DNA from: Minwuiaceae bacterium
GTDB lineage: Bacteria; Pseudomonadota; Alphaproteobacteria; Minwuiales; Minwuiaceae
Reading direction: 5' to 3'
Length of the DNA stretch: 64,000 nucleotides
Assembly: GCA_028278525.1 (NCBI GenBank)
Contig: JANQEE010000011.1
Location: forward strand, 248,001 to 312,000
In this document: positions 26,778 through 36,587 of the stretch, in pieces
Layout: each line of letters opens with the position of its first letter
Numbering within the stretch: the stretch's first letter is position 1
Notes under the pieces: generated by a model
What the model was told of the DNA's origin: nothing
The model's database searches: none
What the model saw: the letters and a program-made list of their open reading frames with translations, nothing else
Program-made: the position numbers and the translations under genes

Positions 26778-27812
26778 ATGCTCAAAAAGTCCCTCATTCT
26801 CGCGGCCACCGCGACTGTCGCCCTCGCGACGGCTGCCGAGGCGCGCGATCAGATCCGCATCGTCGGATCATCGACGGTATTCCCCTTCTCGACCACGGTC
26901 GCCGAACAGTTCGGCAAGACTTCGTCGTTCAAAACGCCGGTCGTCGAAAGCACCGGCTCCGGCGGTGGGCTCAAGCTGTTCTGCGAAGGCGTGGGCCCGG
27001 ATCACCCGGACATCACCAATGCGTCGCGCCGCATCAAGCAGTCCGAGGTTGACCGCTGTGCCAAGAACGGCGTGAACGACGTCATCGAAGTGAAGATTGG
27101 CTATGACGGAATCGTCATGGGCAATTCCAAGAAAGCCAAAGGCATGACGCTCAGCCTGCGTGACGTGTTCCTGGCGCTCGCCAAGGACGTGCCGAGTGAG
27201 ACTGACGGCAAGCTGATGCCTAATCCTTACAAGACCTGGAAGGACGTGAACCCGGCTCTTCCCGCGGCCAAGATCGAAGTGCTCGGCCCGCCGCCGACCT
27301 CCGGCACCCGCGACGCCTTCGCGGAACTCGCGCTCGAGGGCGGCTGCAAGTCGTTCGATTGGATCAAGGCGCTGAAAAAGTCGGACAAGACGATGTACAA
27401 GTCCGTCTGCCACACCATCCGTGAAGACGGTGCCTATGTCGAAGCCGGCGAAAATGACAACCTGATCGTTCAGAAACTGGACGCCAACCCGAACGCGCTC
27501 GGCGTGTTTGGCTTCAGCTTCCTCGACCAGAACGCCGATACCATCCAGGGCAGCAAGGTCGACGGTGTCGAGCCGACCTTCGAAGCGATCTCCGACGGCA
27601 GCTATCCGGTCTCGCGGTCGCTGTTCTTCTACGTCAAGAAGGATCATGTCGGCGTGATCCCGGGCATCCAGGAGTTCATCGCCGAGTTCACCAGCGACAA
27701 AGCTTGGGGCGAAGACGGTTATCTGTCGGACAAGGGTCTGATCCCGATGCCCGACGATGAGCGTAGTCAGTGGCAGACGCGGGCCACCGGCCTACAGAAC
27801 CTGTCCATGTAA
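26778..27812 (+). CDS. pstS: Phosphate ABC transporter substrate-binding protein
   Basis: 344 residues with a signal peptide (LKKSLILAATATVALATAAEA). The phosphate-binding loops are visible as IRIVGSSTVFPFS, ESTGSGGGLKLFCEG and GPPPTSGTRDAFAEL. PstS captures inorganic phosphate in the periplasm for PstCAB. ATG 26778 follows GGAGG at 26766-26770; the frame upstream to 26706 is not used. It is the first gene after the PhoB sites and has its own terminator-like hairpin. Confidence 0.95.
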   Translation: MLKKSLILAATATVALATAAEARDQIRIVGSSTVFPFSTTVAEQFGKTSSFKTPVVESTGSGGGLKLFCEGVGPDHPDITNASRRIKQSEVDRCAKNGVNDVIEVKIGYDGIVMGNSKKAKGMTLSLRDVFLALAKDVPSETDGKLMPNPYKTWKDVNPALPAAKIEVLGPPPTSGTRDAFAELALEGGCKSFDWIKALKKSDKTMYKSVCHTIREDGAYVEAGENDNLIVQKLDANPNALGVFGFSFLDQNADTIQGSKVDGVEPTFEAISDGSYPVSRSLFFYVKKDHVGVIPGIQEFIAEFTSDKAWGEDGYLSDKGLIPMPDDERSQWQTRATGLQNLSM

Positions 27813-27821
27813 TGAATTGCG

Positions 27822-27868
27822 GACGGCCGGGTTCAACGCCCGGCCGTCTTCTTTCGTTTGTTCATTTT
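27822..27868 (+). terminator. Hairpin with T-rich tail between pstS and pstC
   Basis: GACGGCCGGG (27822-27831) and CCCGGCCGTC (27839-27848) form a perfect 10-bp stem with a 7-base loop. A T-rich stretch (27849-27868) follows. It stands 10 bases after the pstS stop. It probably ends many transcripts after pstS and so gives more binding protein than membrane subunits. Confidence 0.75.
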
Positions 27869-27901
27869 TAATTCCGATTTGCACGGCGACGGACGCGTTT
27901 C

Positions 27902-29284
27902 ATGCCTTTGTCGATCCTCATCGCGGTACTGCTGACGGCTTCCGCCTTCGCGTTCTACCTCGGCCGGGGACGGGCGGTGGCGGTCGCCGGCGGCCATGTA
28001 CGTAACCTGCATTCTCTTCCATCCCACTACGGCGCCTATGTCGCGTTGTGGTGCGCGCTTCCCGCGTTCGGCATTCTCGCTTTCTGGTTGGTTGTTGAGC
28101 CCGCCGCGATCGAGAGTTTTGTCGTAGCCGGATTGCCGCCGGAAGCGGCCAATCTGCCGCCGGACCGTCTGGCGCTGTTGCTCAACGATATCCGCAACCT
28201 GGCCGACCGTGGGTTGGTGGCCGGCTCCGGCGATCAGACCGTCATGGCCGGTGCCGAGCACTATCTGAGCCTGCAGCGCTTGGGATCGACGGCGCTCACG
28301 GTCATTGCCATCGTTCTGGCGATGGCCGGCGTCGCGGTCGGTTGGCGCTTTGTGTCTCCCGAGTTGCGGGCGCGGAACTCCGTCGAGCGTACGATCACCG
28401 CGATCCTGGTGGCCAGTTCGACGATCGCGATCTTCACCACGATCGGTATCGTGTTGTCGCTGCTGTTCGAAGCGGCCCGGTTTTTCAACACGGTCCCGGT
28501 CACGGAGTTCCTGTTCGGGCTTGAGTGGAGCCCGCAGACGGCGATCCGTGAGGACCAGGTCGGCGCATCGGGCAAGTTCGGCGCGGTGCCGATATTCGCC
28601 GGCACCATGTTGATCAGCGCGATAGCGATGACCGTCGCCGTCCCGATCGGGTTGCTGTCGGCCATCTACATGGCTGAATATGCGGCGCCCAGGGTTCGGT
28701 CCGTCATCAAACCGCTGCTTGAGATCCTGGCCGGTATTCCCACCGTGGTTTACGGCTTTTTCGCCGCCCTGACGGTGGCGCCGTTCCTGCGCGACAACGG
28801 CTCTTTGCTTGGTCTGGATGTCGCCTCTGAAAGCGCGCTTGCGGCCGGTCTGGTGATGGGCATCATGATCGTGCCGTTCGTTTCGTCGATCTCCGACGAC
28901 GTCATAACGGCGGTGCCGAAATCGCTTCGCGAGGGCTCGCTCGGATTGGGCGCGACGAAGTCGGAGACGATTAAGAAGGTTGTCCTGCCGGCTGCCCTTC
29001 CCGGGATCGTCGGCGGCATTCTCCTCGCCGTGTCGCGCGCGATTGGCGAAACCATGATCGTTGTGATGGCGGCCGGCCTGGCCGCCAACCTGACGGCCAA
29101 TCCGCTTCAGGCGGTGACGACCGTGACCGTTCAGATTGTGACGCTTCTGGTCGGCGACCAGGAATTTGACAGCCCGAAAACACTGGCGGCCTTCGCGCTC
29201 GGCCTCACGCTTTTCTGCGTGACATTGGTTCTCAATGTCTATGCGTTGTTTATTGTTCGGAAGTACCGAGAGAAATATGACTGA
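27902..29284 (+). CDS. pstC: Phosphate ABC transporter permease PstC
   Basis: A 460-residue inner-membrane permease of the long alphaproteobacterial form. Hydrophobic segments begin at the N-terminus (SILIAVLLTASAFAFYLG), and an extra N-terminal region of about 150 residues precedes the standard permease core. The ABC-coupling EAA-like loop is seen in VPKSLREGSLGLGATKSETIKKVVLPAALPGIVGG. It overlaps pstA by 8 bases. Confidence 0.93.
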   Translation: MPLSILIAVLLTASAFAFYLGRGRAVAVAGGHVRNLHSLPSHYGAYVALWCALPAFGILAFWLVVEPAAIESFVVAGLPPEAANLPPDRLALLLNDIRNLADRGLVAGSGDQTVMAGAEHYLSLQRLGSTALTVIAIVLAMAGVAVGWRFVSPELRARNSVERTITAILVASSTIAIFTTIGIVLSLLFEAARFFNTVPVTEFLFGLEWSPQTAIREDQVGASGKFGAVPIFAGTMLISAIAMTVAVPIGLLSAIYMAEYAAPRVRSVIKPLLEILAGIPTVVYGFFAALTVAPFLRDNGSLLGLDVASESALAAGLVMGIMIVPFVSSISDDVITAVPKSLREGSLGLGATKSETIKKVVLPAALPGIVGGILLAVSRAIGETMIVVMAAGLAANLTANPLQAVTTVTVQIVTLLVGDQEFDSPKTLAAFALGLTLFCVTLVLNVYALFIVRKYREKYD

Positions 29285-30581
29285 TCTGGCAAGCAATTCG
29301 GCGCCTCGGCAGACGACCGAACGGATCGCGGCCAGCCTGCCGCGCCGCTACGCGCGCGACAGCCGGTTCCGGTACTACGGGCTGGTGGCAATCGGCCTCG
29401 CGCTGGCGTTTCTGGTGTTGCTGTTCGTCAGTATCGTGTCCAAAGGCTATTCGGCGTTTTTCCAGACTGAGATACGCCTTCTGATCGAATTCGACGAGGA
29501 TCGCCTGGACCCGAACGGCACCCGGGACCCATCGGTGCTGGCCGGCGCCGATTACGGTGGACTGGTCAAATCGTCGCTGCGTGGACTCTTTCCGGAGGCT
29601 GAATCGAGGCGCGATCGCAAGTCTCTCAATCGCCTGATGAGTTCCGGTGCGGGCTTCGTGCTGCGCGACATGGTCACCAATGATCCGTCGCTGATCGGGA
29701 CGGCCCAGGAAGTCTGGTTGCCGGCCGCCGCCGACATCGACATGCTGATCAAAGGCTTTATCGATCGCAGCAAGCCGGCCTCGGAACGCAGGGTCAATGA
29801 CAAACAGATTGCCTGGGTCGATGCTCTGCAGGAACGTGACGCCATCGAACGGCACTTCAACACGCGCTTCTTCTCCGCCGGCGACAGCCGGGAGCCCGAA
29901 CTGGCGGGCATCTGGGGGGCGGTCGTCGGATCGTTCTACACGCTTCTTGTAACGATCCTTCTGGCTTTTCCGCTCGGCGTGATGACGGCGATCTATCTGG
30001 AAGAGTTCGCGCCGACCAATCGTTGGACCGACCTGATCGAGGTGAATATCAACAATCTGGCGGCGGTCCCGTCTATCGTGTTCGGCTTGCTTGGACTGGC
30101 GGTGTTTCTGAATTTCTTCGGCCTGCCACGGTCGGCGCCGTTGGTCGGCGGCATGGTCCTTGCGCTGATGACGTTGCCGACGATCATTATCGCCGGGCGC
30201 GCTGCGCTCAAGGCGGTGCCGCCCTCGATCCGCGAAGCGGCGTTAGGCGTCGGCGCCAGCCGCCTGCAGGTGGTCACCCACCACGTCCTGCCACTGGCGA
30301 TGCCCGGTATTCTGACCGGCGCGATCATCGGTACGGCACAGGCACTGGGGGAATCGGCGCCGTTGTTGATGATTGGCATGGTTGCGTTCATCGTCGACGT
30401 CCCGACCGGGCCGATCGATCCCGCGACGGTCCTTCCGGTCCAGATCTACCTTTGGGCCGATAGTCCCGAACGGGCCTTCGTCGAGCGGACATCGGCCGGG
30501 ATTATGGTCCTAATTGCCTTCCTTGTCGCAATGAACTTGATTGCCGTGGTATTGCGGAAAAAGTTCGAACGTCGTTGGTAG
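29277..30581 (+). CDS. pstA: Phosphate ABC transporter permease PstA
   Basis: 434 residues. One N-terminal helix (about 34-57) is followed by a long periplasmic insert (about 60-205, DUF3333-like). Then comes the usual permease core with the coupling loop [40 protein letters not shown] start it at ATG 29277, overlapping the end of pstC; an upstream start at 29235 is in frame but lies deep in pstC. Confidence 0.92.
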   Translation: MTDLASNSAPRQTTERIAASLPRRYARDSRFRYYGLVAIGLALAFLVLLFVSIVSKGYSAFFQTEIRLLIEFDEDRLDPNGTRDPSVLAGADYGGLVKSSLRGLFPEAESRRDRKSLNRLMSSGAGFVLRDMVTNDPSLIGTAQEVWLPAAADIDMLIKGFIDRSKPASERRVNDKQIAWVDALQERDAIERHFNTRFFSAGDSREPELAGIWGAVVGSFYTLLVTILLAFPLGVMTAIYLEEFAPTNRWTDLIEVNINNLAAVPSIVFGLLGLAVFLNFFGLPRSAPLVGGMVLALMTLPTIIIAGRAALKAVPPSIREAALGVGASRLQVVTHHVLPLAMPGILTGAIIGTAQALGESAPLLMIGMVAFIVDVPTGPIDPATVLPVQIYLWADSPERAFVERTSAGIMVLIAFLVAMNLIAVVLRKKFERRW

Positions 30582-30612
30582 AGATATCGTTGGTCTAGAA
30601 ACGGGGATATTC

Positions 30613-31413
30613 ATGGCAGCGCTTGAGATGACGACGCCTGATGCAGCGGGAAATCGACCGCCGAAGTTTTCGACGAAGAATGTCAACGTCTTCTATGGCG
30701 AGAAGCAGGCACTGTTCGATGTCGAGTTGGATATCGTCGAGAACCAGGTGACCTCGCTGATCGGTCCATCCGGCTGCGGCAAGTCGACCTATCTGCGGTG
30801 CCTGAACCGAATGAACGATGTGGTCGAGGAATGCAGGGTCGACGGTAGCATTCTGCTTGACGGCCACAATATCTACGACCGCTCGGTCGACGTGGTGCAG
30901 TTGCGCGCAGAAGTCGGGATGGTGTTTCAGAAACCGAACCCGTTTCCGAAATCGATCTTCGACAACGTCGCCTACGGCCCGCGGATCCATGGCCTGACGT
31001 CCAACAGAGCGGAGTTGGTCGAGTTGGTCGAGAGCAGCCTGATTCGGGCTGGCCTGTACGAAGAGGTCAAGGATCGCCTCGACAATCCGGGGACCAGTCT
31101 GTCGGGCGGACAGCAGCAGCGGCTTTGCATTGCGCGAGCCATCGCCGTGCAGCCGGAAGTGATCCTGATGGACGAGCCTTGCTCGGCGCTTGACCCGATC
31201 GCCACCGCGCGGATCGAGGAACTGATCGACGAATTGCGCGAGAACTTCACCATCATCATCGTGACCCACTCGATGCAGCAGGCGGCGCGGGTCTCGCAAA
31301 GGACCGCGTTCTTTCACCTTGGCAAGCTTGTCGAAGTTGGCGATACGGAGATGATCTTTACGACGCCGCAGGATCAGCGGACCCAGGACTACATCACTGG
31401 GCGCTTCGGCTGA
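30613..31413 (+). CDS. pstB: Phosphate ABC transporter ATPase PstB
   Basis: 266 residues. Walker A is GPSGCGKST with K57, the signature is [14 protein letters not shown], Walker B is [13 protein letters not shown], and the switch His is in [42 protein letters not shown] is specific to PstB. It powers PstCA. The frame reaches back to 30541, but ATG 30613 has ACGGGGA upstream and fits the family length. Confidence 0.96.
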   Translation: MAALEMTTPDAAGNRPPKFSTKNVNVFYGEKQALFDVELDIVENQVTSLIGPSGCGKSTYLRCLNRMNDVVEECRVDGSILLDGHNIYDRSVDVVQLRAEVGMVFQKPNPFPKSIFDNVAYGPRIHGLTSNRAELVELVESSLIRAGLYEEVKDRLDNPGTSLSGGQQQRLCIARAIAVQPEVILMDEPCSALDPIATARIEELIDELRENFTIIIVTHSMQQAARVSQRTAFFHLGKLVEVGDTEMIFTTPQDQRTQDYITGRFG

Positions 31414-31447
31414 GCAACCGCAAGCCGGACTTTGAGGAGGTTTCGCC

Positions 31448-32179
31448 GTGGATCAAACGGGCCATACGGTTAAGGCGTACGATAAGGAGCTGACGCGGCT
31501 CTCGAACGTCATCGCCCAGATGGGCGGATTGGCGGAGTCGCAGGTCGCGTCCGCGATCGAGGCGGTCGTCAAACGCGATGCCGAGCTGGCGGCCAGAACC
31601 GTCGAAGCGGATGCCAAGATCGACGAACTGGAGCGTGAGGTCGACGAGTTCGTTGTCCGGCTGCTGGCCCTGCGTCAGCCGATGGCGAGCGATCTGCGCG
31701 AGATTGTTTCCGCGCTTAAAATCGCCGCGGATCTTGAACGCGCCGCCGACCATGCCAAAAGCGTGGCGAAACGCGCCATCGCCTTGACCCAGGTGCCGCC
31801 GGTGAAGCCGGTCTACACCATCCCCCGTATGGGCAAGATGGTTCAGCGCATGATCACCGACGTTCTCGACGCTTACGTGGAACGGGACGCCGATAAGGCC
31901 CTGGTCGTCTGGCGCGCCGATGAAGAGGTCGATGAAAGCTACAACAGCCTGTTTCGCGAGCTCCTTACCTACATGATGGAGGATCCGCGGAACATTTCGA
32001 CCTGTGCCCATCTGCTGTTCGTGGCCAAGAATATCGAACGGATGGGAGATTTGGCGACCAACATCGCCGAGACGATTCACTATGTAGTTCACGGCGTCGC
32101 CTTGCCGCAGGATCGGCCTAAGGGCGACATAACCAGTCTTACGGTGGTGCAGCCCGATGTTGACGACACAGCCGGTTGA
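31448..32179 (+). CDS. phoU: Phosphate signalling protein PhoU
   Basis: A 243-residue two-repeat helical bundle. Each PhoU repeat carries the acidic metal-binding motif: DEFVVRLLALRQPMASDLREIVSALKIAADLERAADHAKSV in the first, and a matching ARDPRNIS...LLFVAKNIERMGDLATNIAE in the second. It damps PhoR when phosphate is ample by linking the transporter to the kinase. GTG 31448 has GAGGAGG just upstream (around 31433-31441). Confidence 0.95.
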   Translation: MDQTGHTVKAYDKELTRLSNVIAQMGGLAESQVASAIEAVVKRDAELAARTVEADAKIDELEREVDEFVVRLLALRQPMASDLREIVSALKIAADLERAADHAKSVAKRAIALTQVPPVKPVYTIPRMGKMVQRMITDVLDAYVERDADKALVVWRADEEVDESYNSLFRELLTYMMEDPRNISTCAHLLFVAKNIERMGDLATNIAETIHYVVHGVALPQDRPKGDITSLTVVQPDVDDTAG

Positions 32180-32204
32180 ACGCGGATCGCCGAGGGATTT
32201 GGTG

Positions 32205-32897
32205 GTGCGGCCTTTTATTCTTATTGTCGAGGACGAGCCGGCGCTCGTGACCATGCTTCGCTACAACCTGGAGGCCGAAGGGTTCCGCGTCGAAGAGGCG
32301 GCCGACGGCGAAGAAGCGCTGATCAAGATTGCCGAAGAGGCGCCGGATCTTATCCTGCTCGATTGGATGCTGCCGCGGCTTTCCGGCATAGAAGTCTGCC
32401 GGCAACTGCGGCGGCGCCCCGAAGGCCGCAATCTTCCGATCATCATGGTCACCGCGCGTGGCGAGGAAGCCGACCGGGTTCGCGGTCTCGATGTCGGGGC
32501 GGACGACTACATCGCAAAGCCGTTCTCGCCGAAGGAGCTGTTGGCGCGGATCAGGGCGGTGCTGCGCCGGGTTCGTCCGGCGCTGGCGGCGGAAATCCTG
32601 TCATGCGGTCCGGTCACCATGGATCTGGCGACGCATAAAGTCCTTCGGGACGACCGTGAGATTCATCTCGGTCCGACGGAGTTCCGGCTGTTGCGGTATT
32701 TTCTGGAGCATCCCGGCCGCGTTCTGTCCCGCGACCAGCTTCTCGACGGTGTCTGGGGCCATGACGTCTATGTCGAACAGCGCACGGTCGATGTCCACAT
32801 CCGCCGATTGCGCAAAGCCTTGAACGAGACCGACGACGCGGACCTTATCCGCACCGTTAGGTCTGCCGGCTACGCATTGGACGTGACCACCGGTTAG
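32205..32897 (+). CDS. phoB: Phosphate regulon response regulator
   Basis: 230 residues. The receiver domain has the phosphorylated D53 in LILLDWMLP and the conserved K in YIAKPFSPKELLARI. The winged-helix DNA-binding domain ends with VDVHIRRLRKALNETDDADLIRTVRSAGYAL. It should bind the array at 26644-26687. GTG 32205 has GAGGG at 32192-32196 and gives the standard N-terminus RPFILIVEDEPAL. An ATG at 32157 inside phoU is the alternative. Confidence 0.94.
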   Translation: MRPFILIVEDEPALVTMLRYNLEAEGFRVEEAADGEEALIKIAEEAPDLILLDWMLPRLSGIEVCRQLRRRPEGRNLPIIMVTARGEEADRVRGLDVGADDYIAKPFSPKELLARIRAVLRRVRPALAAEILSCGPVTMDLATHKVLRDDREIHLGPTEFRLLRYFLEHPGRVLSRDQLLDGVWGHDVYVEQRTVDVHIRRLRKALNETDDADLIRTVRSAGYALDVTTG

Positions 32898-32919
32898 ACC
32901 GGTATCCGGGCGCCAACCG

Positions 32920-33363
32920 TTAGCCGCCGGTATCCTTGTTCAACCACCGGGCCATGACCGTCACCGCTTGATGCTCGTACCCGATGGCGTCGTAAAAGCG
33001 CTCTGCCTGCTCGTTTCCCGTTCGGATCATTAACTGGACTTTCGGCACGCCCCGGGCTTTCAGCCAGTCTTCGGCCTTCTCGACCATCTGCCGGCCGAGG
33101 CCGGAGCCTTGATGAATGGGGGCGACGGCCAGGTAGTAGATCCAGCCGCGATGGCCGTCATGTCCGACCATGACGCTTGCCGTCGGCTGGTTCTCGCCTT
33201 CGACCTGCCCGACCAACAACGCTGCGTTCGGGCTGCCTATGCAAAACGCAATGTCCTTGGCGGGGTCGTTCCAGGGGCGAACCAGTTGGCAGGCCTGCCA
33301 AAGCGCCACCAGGCCGGCGGTGTCGCCATCCTTGTAGGCTCTGACGGTGATCGCGACGCTCAT
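32920..33363 (-). CDS. GNAT family N-acetyltransferase (YpeA-like)
   Basis: 147 residues with the GNAT fold. Acetyl-CoA-binding motif A is VAPIHQGSGLGRQMVEKAEDWL, and the late motif NEQAERFYDAIGYEHQAVTVMARWL is that of YpeA-type acetyltransferases. The substrate is unknown. It lies 21 bases downstream of the sirtuin gene on the same strand, so an acetyltransferase and a deacetylase are probably co-expressed. Confidence 0.85.
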   Translation of the reverse strand: MSVAITVRAYKDGDTAGLVALWQACQLVRPWNDPAKDIAFCIGSPNAALLVGQVEGENQPTASVMVGHDGHRGWIYYLAVAPIHQGSGLGRQMVEKAEDWLKARGVPKVQLMIRTGNEQAERFYDAIGYEHQAVTVMARWLNKDTGG

Positions 33364-33384
33364 CTGCCCGATATCGATGCGCGG

Positions 33385-34143
33385 TCAGTTATTGCCGACC
33401 GCGTCGCCGAGCGTCTGTCCGATTTCCTCGTGCAGAACCAGGTCGGCGATGTCGTCCAGCCCGGTCGGTTCCCGATTGAGGATGACCAGCTTGGCGCCGT
33501 TTTGTTTGGCGATGGAAGGAAAGCCGGCGGCCGGATAGACGACCAGCGAAGACCCGATCGCCAGGAACAGATCGCAGGCAAGAGTCTCCTCCTCGGCGCG
33601 CCGCATCTCGTCCTCGGGCATCGATTGCCCGAACGAAATTGTGGCCGTCTTTACGATGCCATCGCAGCGGTCGCAGACGGGCAGCGTTTCGTCGGCCTCG
33701 AAGACAATCCGGATCTGTTCCAGTTCGAACCGTTTGCCGCATTCAAGGCAGGCGGCGTAAGTCGAATTGCCGTGCAATTCGATCACCTGGTCGCTCGGGA
33801 CGCCCGACGCCTGATGCAGCCCGTCGACATTCTGGGTGACGACGCTGGATACCTTGCCCTGGCTTACGAGGCTGGCGACGGCGCGATGCCCCCTGTTTGG
33901 CTCGGCCTGCGACATGGTGCTGCCGACCGCGAAGCGGCGACGCCAGGATTCGCGACGCATCTCTTCCGACGCAACGAAGTCTCGAAAGTCGATCGGTTGG
34001 TACTTTGTCCAGATACCGCCCGGACTGCGAAAGTCCGGAATCCCCGACTCGGTGCTAATGCCCGCACCCGTGAACACGACCGCGCGTGTCGCGTTCGCGA
34101 GCAGGTCTTGCAGCCGGTTTACAGTGTCGTTGTTTGTGCTCAT
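33385..34143 (-). CDS. cobB: NAD-dependent protein deacylase, sirtuin
   Basis: 252 residues. The NAD-binding motif GAGISTESGIPDFRSPGGIW is at about 26-45, TQNVDGLHQASG at about 103-114, and the catalytic His is H124 in IELHGN. The four zinc ligands C132, C135, C157 and C160 are present. The residues for a deacetylase (class III type) are intact. The gene reads leftwards between mlaC and the GNAT gene. Confidence 0.93.
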   Translation of the reverse strand: MSTNNDTVNRLQDLLANATRAVVFTGAGISTESGIPDFRSPGGIWTKYQPIDFRDFVASEEMRRESWRRRFAVGSTMSQAEPNRGHRAVASLVSQGKVSSVVTQNVDGLHQASGVPSDQVIELHGNSTYAACLECGKRFELEQIRIVFEADETLPVCDRCDGIVKTATISFGQSMPEDEMRRAEEETLACDLFLAIGSSLVVYPAAGFPSIAKQNGAKLVILNREPTGLDDIADLVLHEEIGQTLGDAVGNN

Positions 34144-34191
34144 CGGTCTCGCTTACCTCTGCGATGCCGCGCCGCAAGAACGTTCGGCCGT

Positions 34192-34809
34192 TCAGTTCAG
34201 GCGACTGACCTGCTTGCGCAACGCGACGATCAGACTGGAGACCTTGCCGCCGTTGCTTCGAATGACCGATGCGAACTCCGACCGTTGTGTGACCAGCATG
34301 CTGACGCCTTCGATTGCGACGTCGACAATCTTTTGCTCGCCGGACGCTGCATCGATCCGCCAGTCCACCCGGGTCGGCGGTCCGGTGGGACGCACGATGG
34401 TCGATTGCACGACGCTCTCGGTCTCGTTCCGCTTCGTCGCGCTCTGGATCGTAAAGGCCTCGCCGGAATAGTTGCTCAGGCGGTCTGCATAGGATTTGAC
34501 GACGAAATCCTCGAATACCGACCGGAATTCTTCGCGCTCCGCCGCTGTCGCCTTGCGCCAATAGCGTCCCAAAACCAGTCTGCTGATCTTGTCGACGTCG
34601 AAGCCCTTGACGAACAGCCGTCGAAACTCGGCGACGCGCTGATCGGGCGCGAGTTCCTGTTGTTGCAACAGGCCCAGAGCCTCGTTGCCAAGAGATTGGA
34701 TGAAGGCTTTCGGGTCCTGTGTCGCGGCGCTGCTGTAGGTAGCCGTCGCCCACAGAAACGCCAGGCACCAAACAGGTGCAGTAACAATCTTGCCAATTCG
34801 CCCTGTCAT
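34192..34809 (-). CDS. mlaC: MlaC/Ttg2D family phospholipid-binding periplasmic protein
   Basis: 205 residues with a signal sequence (about 1-28) and the MlaC domain, e.g. RVAEFRRLFVKGFDVDKISRLVLGRYWRKATAAEREEF and DWRIDAASGEQKIVDVAIEGVSMLVTQRSEF. MlaC carries phospholipids between the outer-membrane MlaA complex and the inner-membrane MlaFEDB transporter. mlaFED are not in the window. mlaA lies directly upstream, 26 bases away. Confidence 0.92.
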   Translation of the reverse strand: MTGRIGKIVTAPVWCLAFLWATATYSSAATQDPKAFIQSLGNEALGLLQQQELAPDQRVAEFRRLFVKGFDVDKISRLVLGRYWRKATAAEREEFRSVFEDFVVKSYADRLSNYSGEAFTIQSATKRNETESVVQSTIVRPTGPPTRVDWRIDAASGEQKIVDVAIEGVSMLVTQRSEFASVIRSNGGKVSSLIVALRKQVSRLN

Positions 34810-34835
34810 GCTGGGCAGTCCCTCCCTGTCAGAGA

Positions 34836-35660
34836 CTAGTCCTCAGAAACGTCCCCCGTTCCTTCTTCATCGTCATCGAAGTCTTCGTCGTCGAAATCGA
34901 TCCAATCGTCGGTTTCGGCGACCGGCGCAGGTGCCCCATTTCGGATTTCGTCGTTGCGCCGCTGACGATAAAGACTGCGAATGGTCGCATAAAAGTCAAT
35001 CGATGACCGTTCAATTTCCTTCAAGGTTTCGATGTTGCGGGATCTCAGGTCGATACCGCCCAACAGCGTTCTCCCCAACGGGACCTGGGCGAAATCGTCG
35101 TTTGTCCAGGCCAGCCAAGTGATCGGATCGATCAGCGTGTCGACGCCGCTGCCGATCAGGGCGCGGGGCGAACTTGGACCCAGTATCGGCAGCACCAGAT
35201 AAGGTCCCTCGCTAAATCCCCAGACGGCCAAAGTCTGTCCGAAATCCTCATCGTGGGGTGGAATTCGCGACACGTCGAACAGTCCCGCGACACCGAACAC
35301 CGAATTCACCAGGAAACGCGCCCAGGTGTTATTGGCGCGTTCCAATTCCCCTTGCAGCAGGTCATTGGCCAGGATTACCGGCGAGCGAATATTGCGCAGG
35401 AAGTTGGTGACCCTGTCGCGGGCAAATCCGGGTACGGCCGCGCCGTAAAATTCCGAAATCGGGCGTAGCAGAACGGCATCGAAGACGCGATTGAACTCGA
35501 AAAAATCCCTGTTCATGGGCTCCAACGGGTCGTTGGTCGCTATCCACGCCAAGCGGTCTTCCGGATCCTCCGGCGGCGTCGCGCATGCCGTGAGGGCCAG
35601 AATCGCGACCATCGCCAGGGAATTTCTTAACACGGTGATCACCGGCCTGGGAACACGCAT
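34836..35660 (-). CDS. mlaA: MlaA (VacJ) outer-membrane lipoprotein
   Basis: About 274 residues: a lipoprotein signal with lipobox LALTAC, then the MlaA domain (NDPLEPMNRDFFEFNRVFDAVLLRP...FLRNIRSPVILANDLLQGELERA...). The tail is very acidic (DDWIDFDDEDFDDDEEGTGDVSED). MlaA removes misplaced phospholipids from the outer leaflet. ATG 35660 gives a compact signal peptide; ATG 35678 is equally possible, and the open frame reaches 35807. Confidence 0.9.
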   Translation of the reverse strand: MRVPRPVITVLRNSLAMVAILALTACATPPEDPEDRLAWIATNDPLEPMNRDFFEFNRVFDAVLLRPISEFYGAAVPGFARDRVTNFLRNIRSPVILANDLLQGELERANNTWARFLVNSVFGVAGLFDVSRIPPHDEDFGQTLAVWGFSEGPYLVLPILGPSSPRALIGSGVDTLIDPITWLAWTNDDFAQVPLGRTLLGGIDLRSRNIETLKEIERSSIDFYATIRSLYRQRRNDEIRNGAPAPVAETDDWIDFDDEDFDDDEEGTGDVSED

Positions 35661-36587
35661 CAAACTTACCGAAGACATTGAGGGAGCGTTAACCTTTCGG
35701 ACTGAGCCGCCATTCAAACGACCTAAGGCCGTTTCGGCAAACTGTTTTTTGTTACCAATTCTGCAATTGTGATGACCGACGATAATAGAACGAAAAGCGG
35801 TAATCACTAGATGAACATCCAGTGATTGCGGTTACGCTTTTGTGGTTTTTTCGTGATTGGCCCGTGGCCGGCGGATTGTTCGAAACCAGCGATTTGCCTT
35901 GTGGAGATCCAAGTCGCGATCTCATTGTAAGGTCTACCACTTAATCCATAATTAGTTTGTGAAGAAATCATTTTAACATATAAAAAATGTGCTTCAATCT
36001 GATTACACTAAGTCTTCAAAACAGTAGCGTCCTGGTTGCGAGTCCCGAGGCCAAGCTACAATTGGCCAATTCGAATTTTCGATATCTCAAGCCGTCTGGC
36101 TGAGATCCAATCATTCCCTCCTGCAACTCGCCCTCTCGTCGCGCTCGCCAGCTGATTCAGCAGCTTTCGGATGCGAGGTGCAGGAGTGGAACTGGGCGTA
36201 ACGCGACATTCAATCAGACGTCAATGAATCAATGGACGACAAGATTGACATCCACCCGGGTAGGCGCGCTGGCACCCATCTTAGCCTGAACACAATCACG
36301 ACGAGGTCAGCGTTATGGCTGAACAGGACGTACAATGCAGGCATGGGAGAGGTGTATGTTGATATCGGAACTTATTGTCTCGGAAACCGAGTATTTGCAA
36401 ACATCCCAAGTCGCCGCCAATTATTTTACGATACCGTTCAGTCCTGACCGGACCACGCTGGCAACCACAGGCAATGGGATGTCAGCACATTGCACGGGCA
36501 CGTGCCGCATACGCTCCGCTGAACCACACATAATACGGTTCTACGTGGCCTTATACACGGGATTCGAGGTCAAGAGGCAATGCCGTT
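35661..36587. other. Gene-poor, AT-richer flank of the tail-gene island
   Basis: About 920 bases between mlaA and the last tail gene. Base composition drops visibly around 35735-36010, with several A/T runs. Short open frames (36232-36447 and 36335-36613 on the plus strand) have no ribosome sites or recognisable motifs and I do not call them. I found no integrase, tRNA or obvious direct repeat matching the other flank. The mlaA promoter must lie in the left part. Confidence 0.5.
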
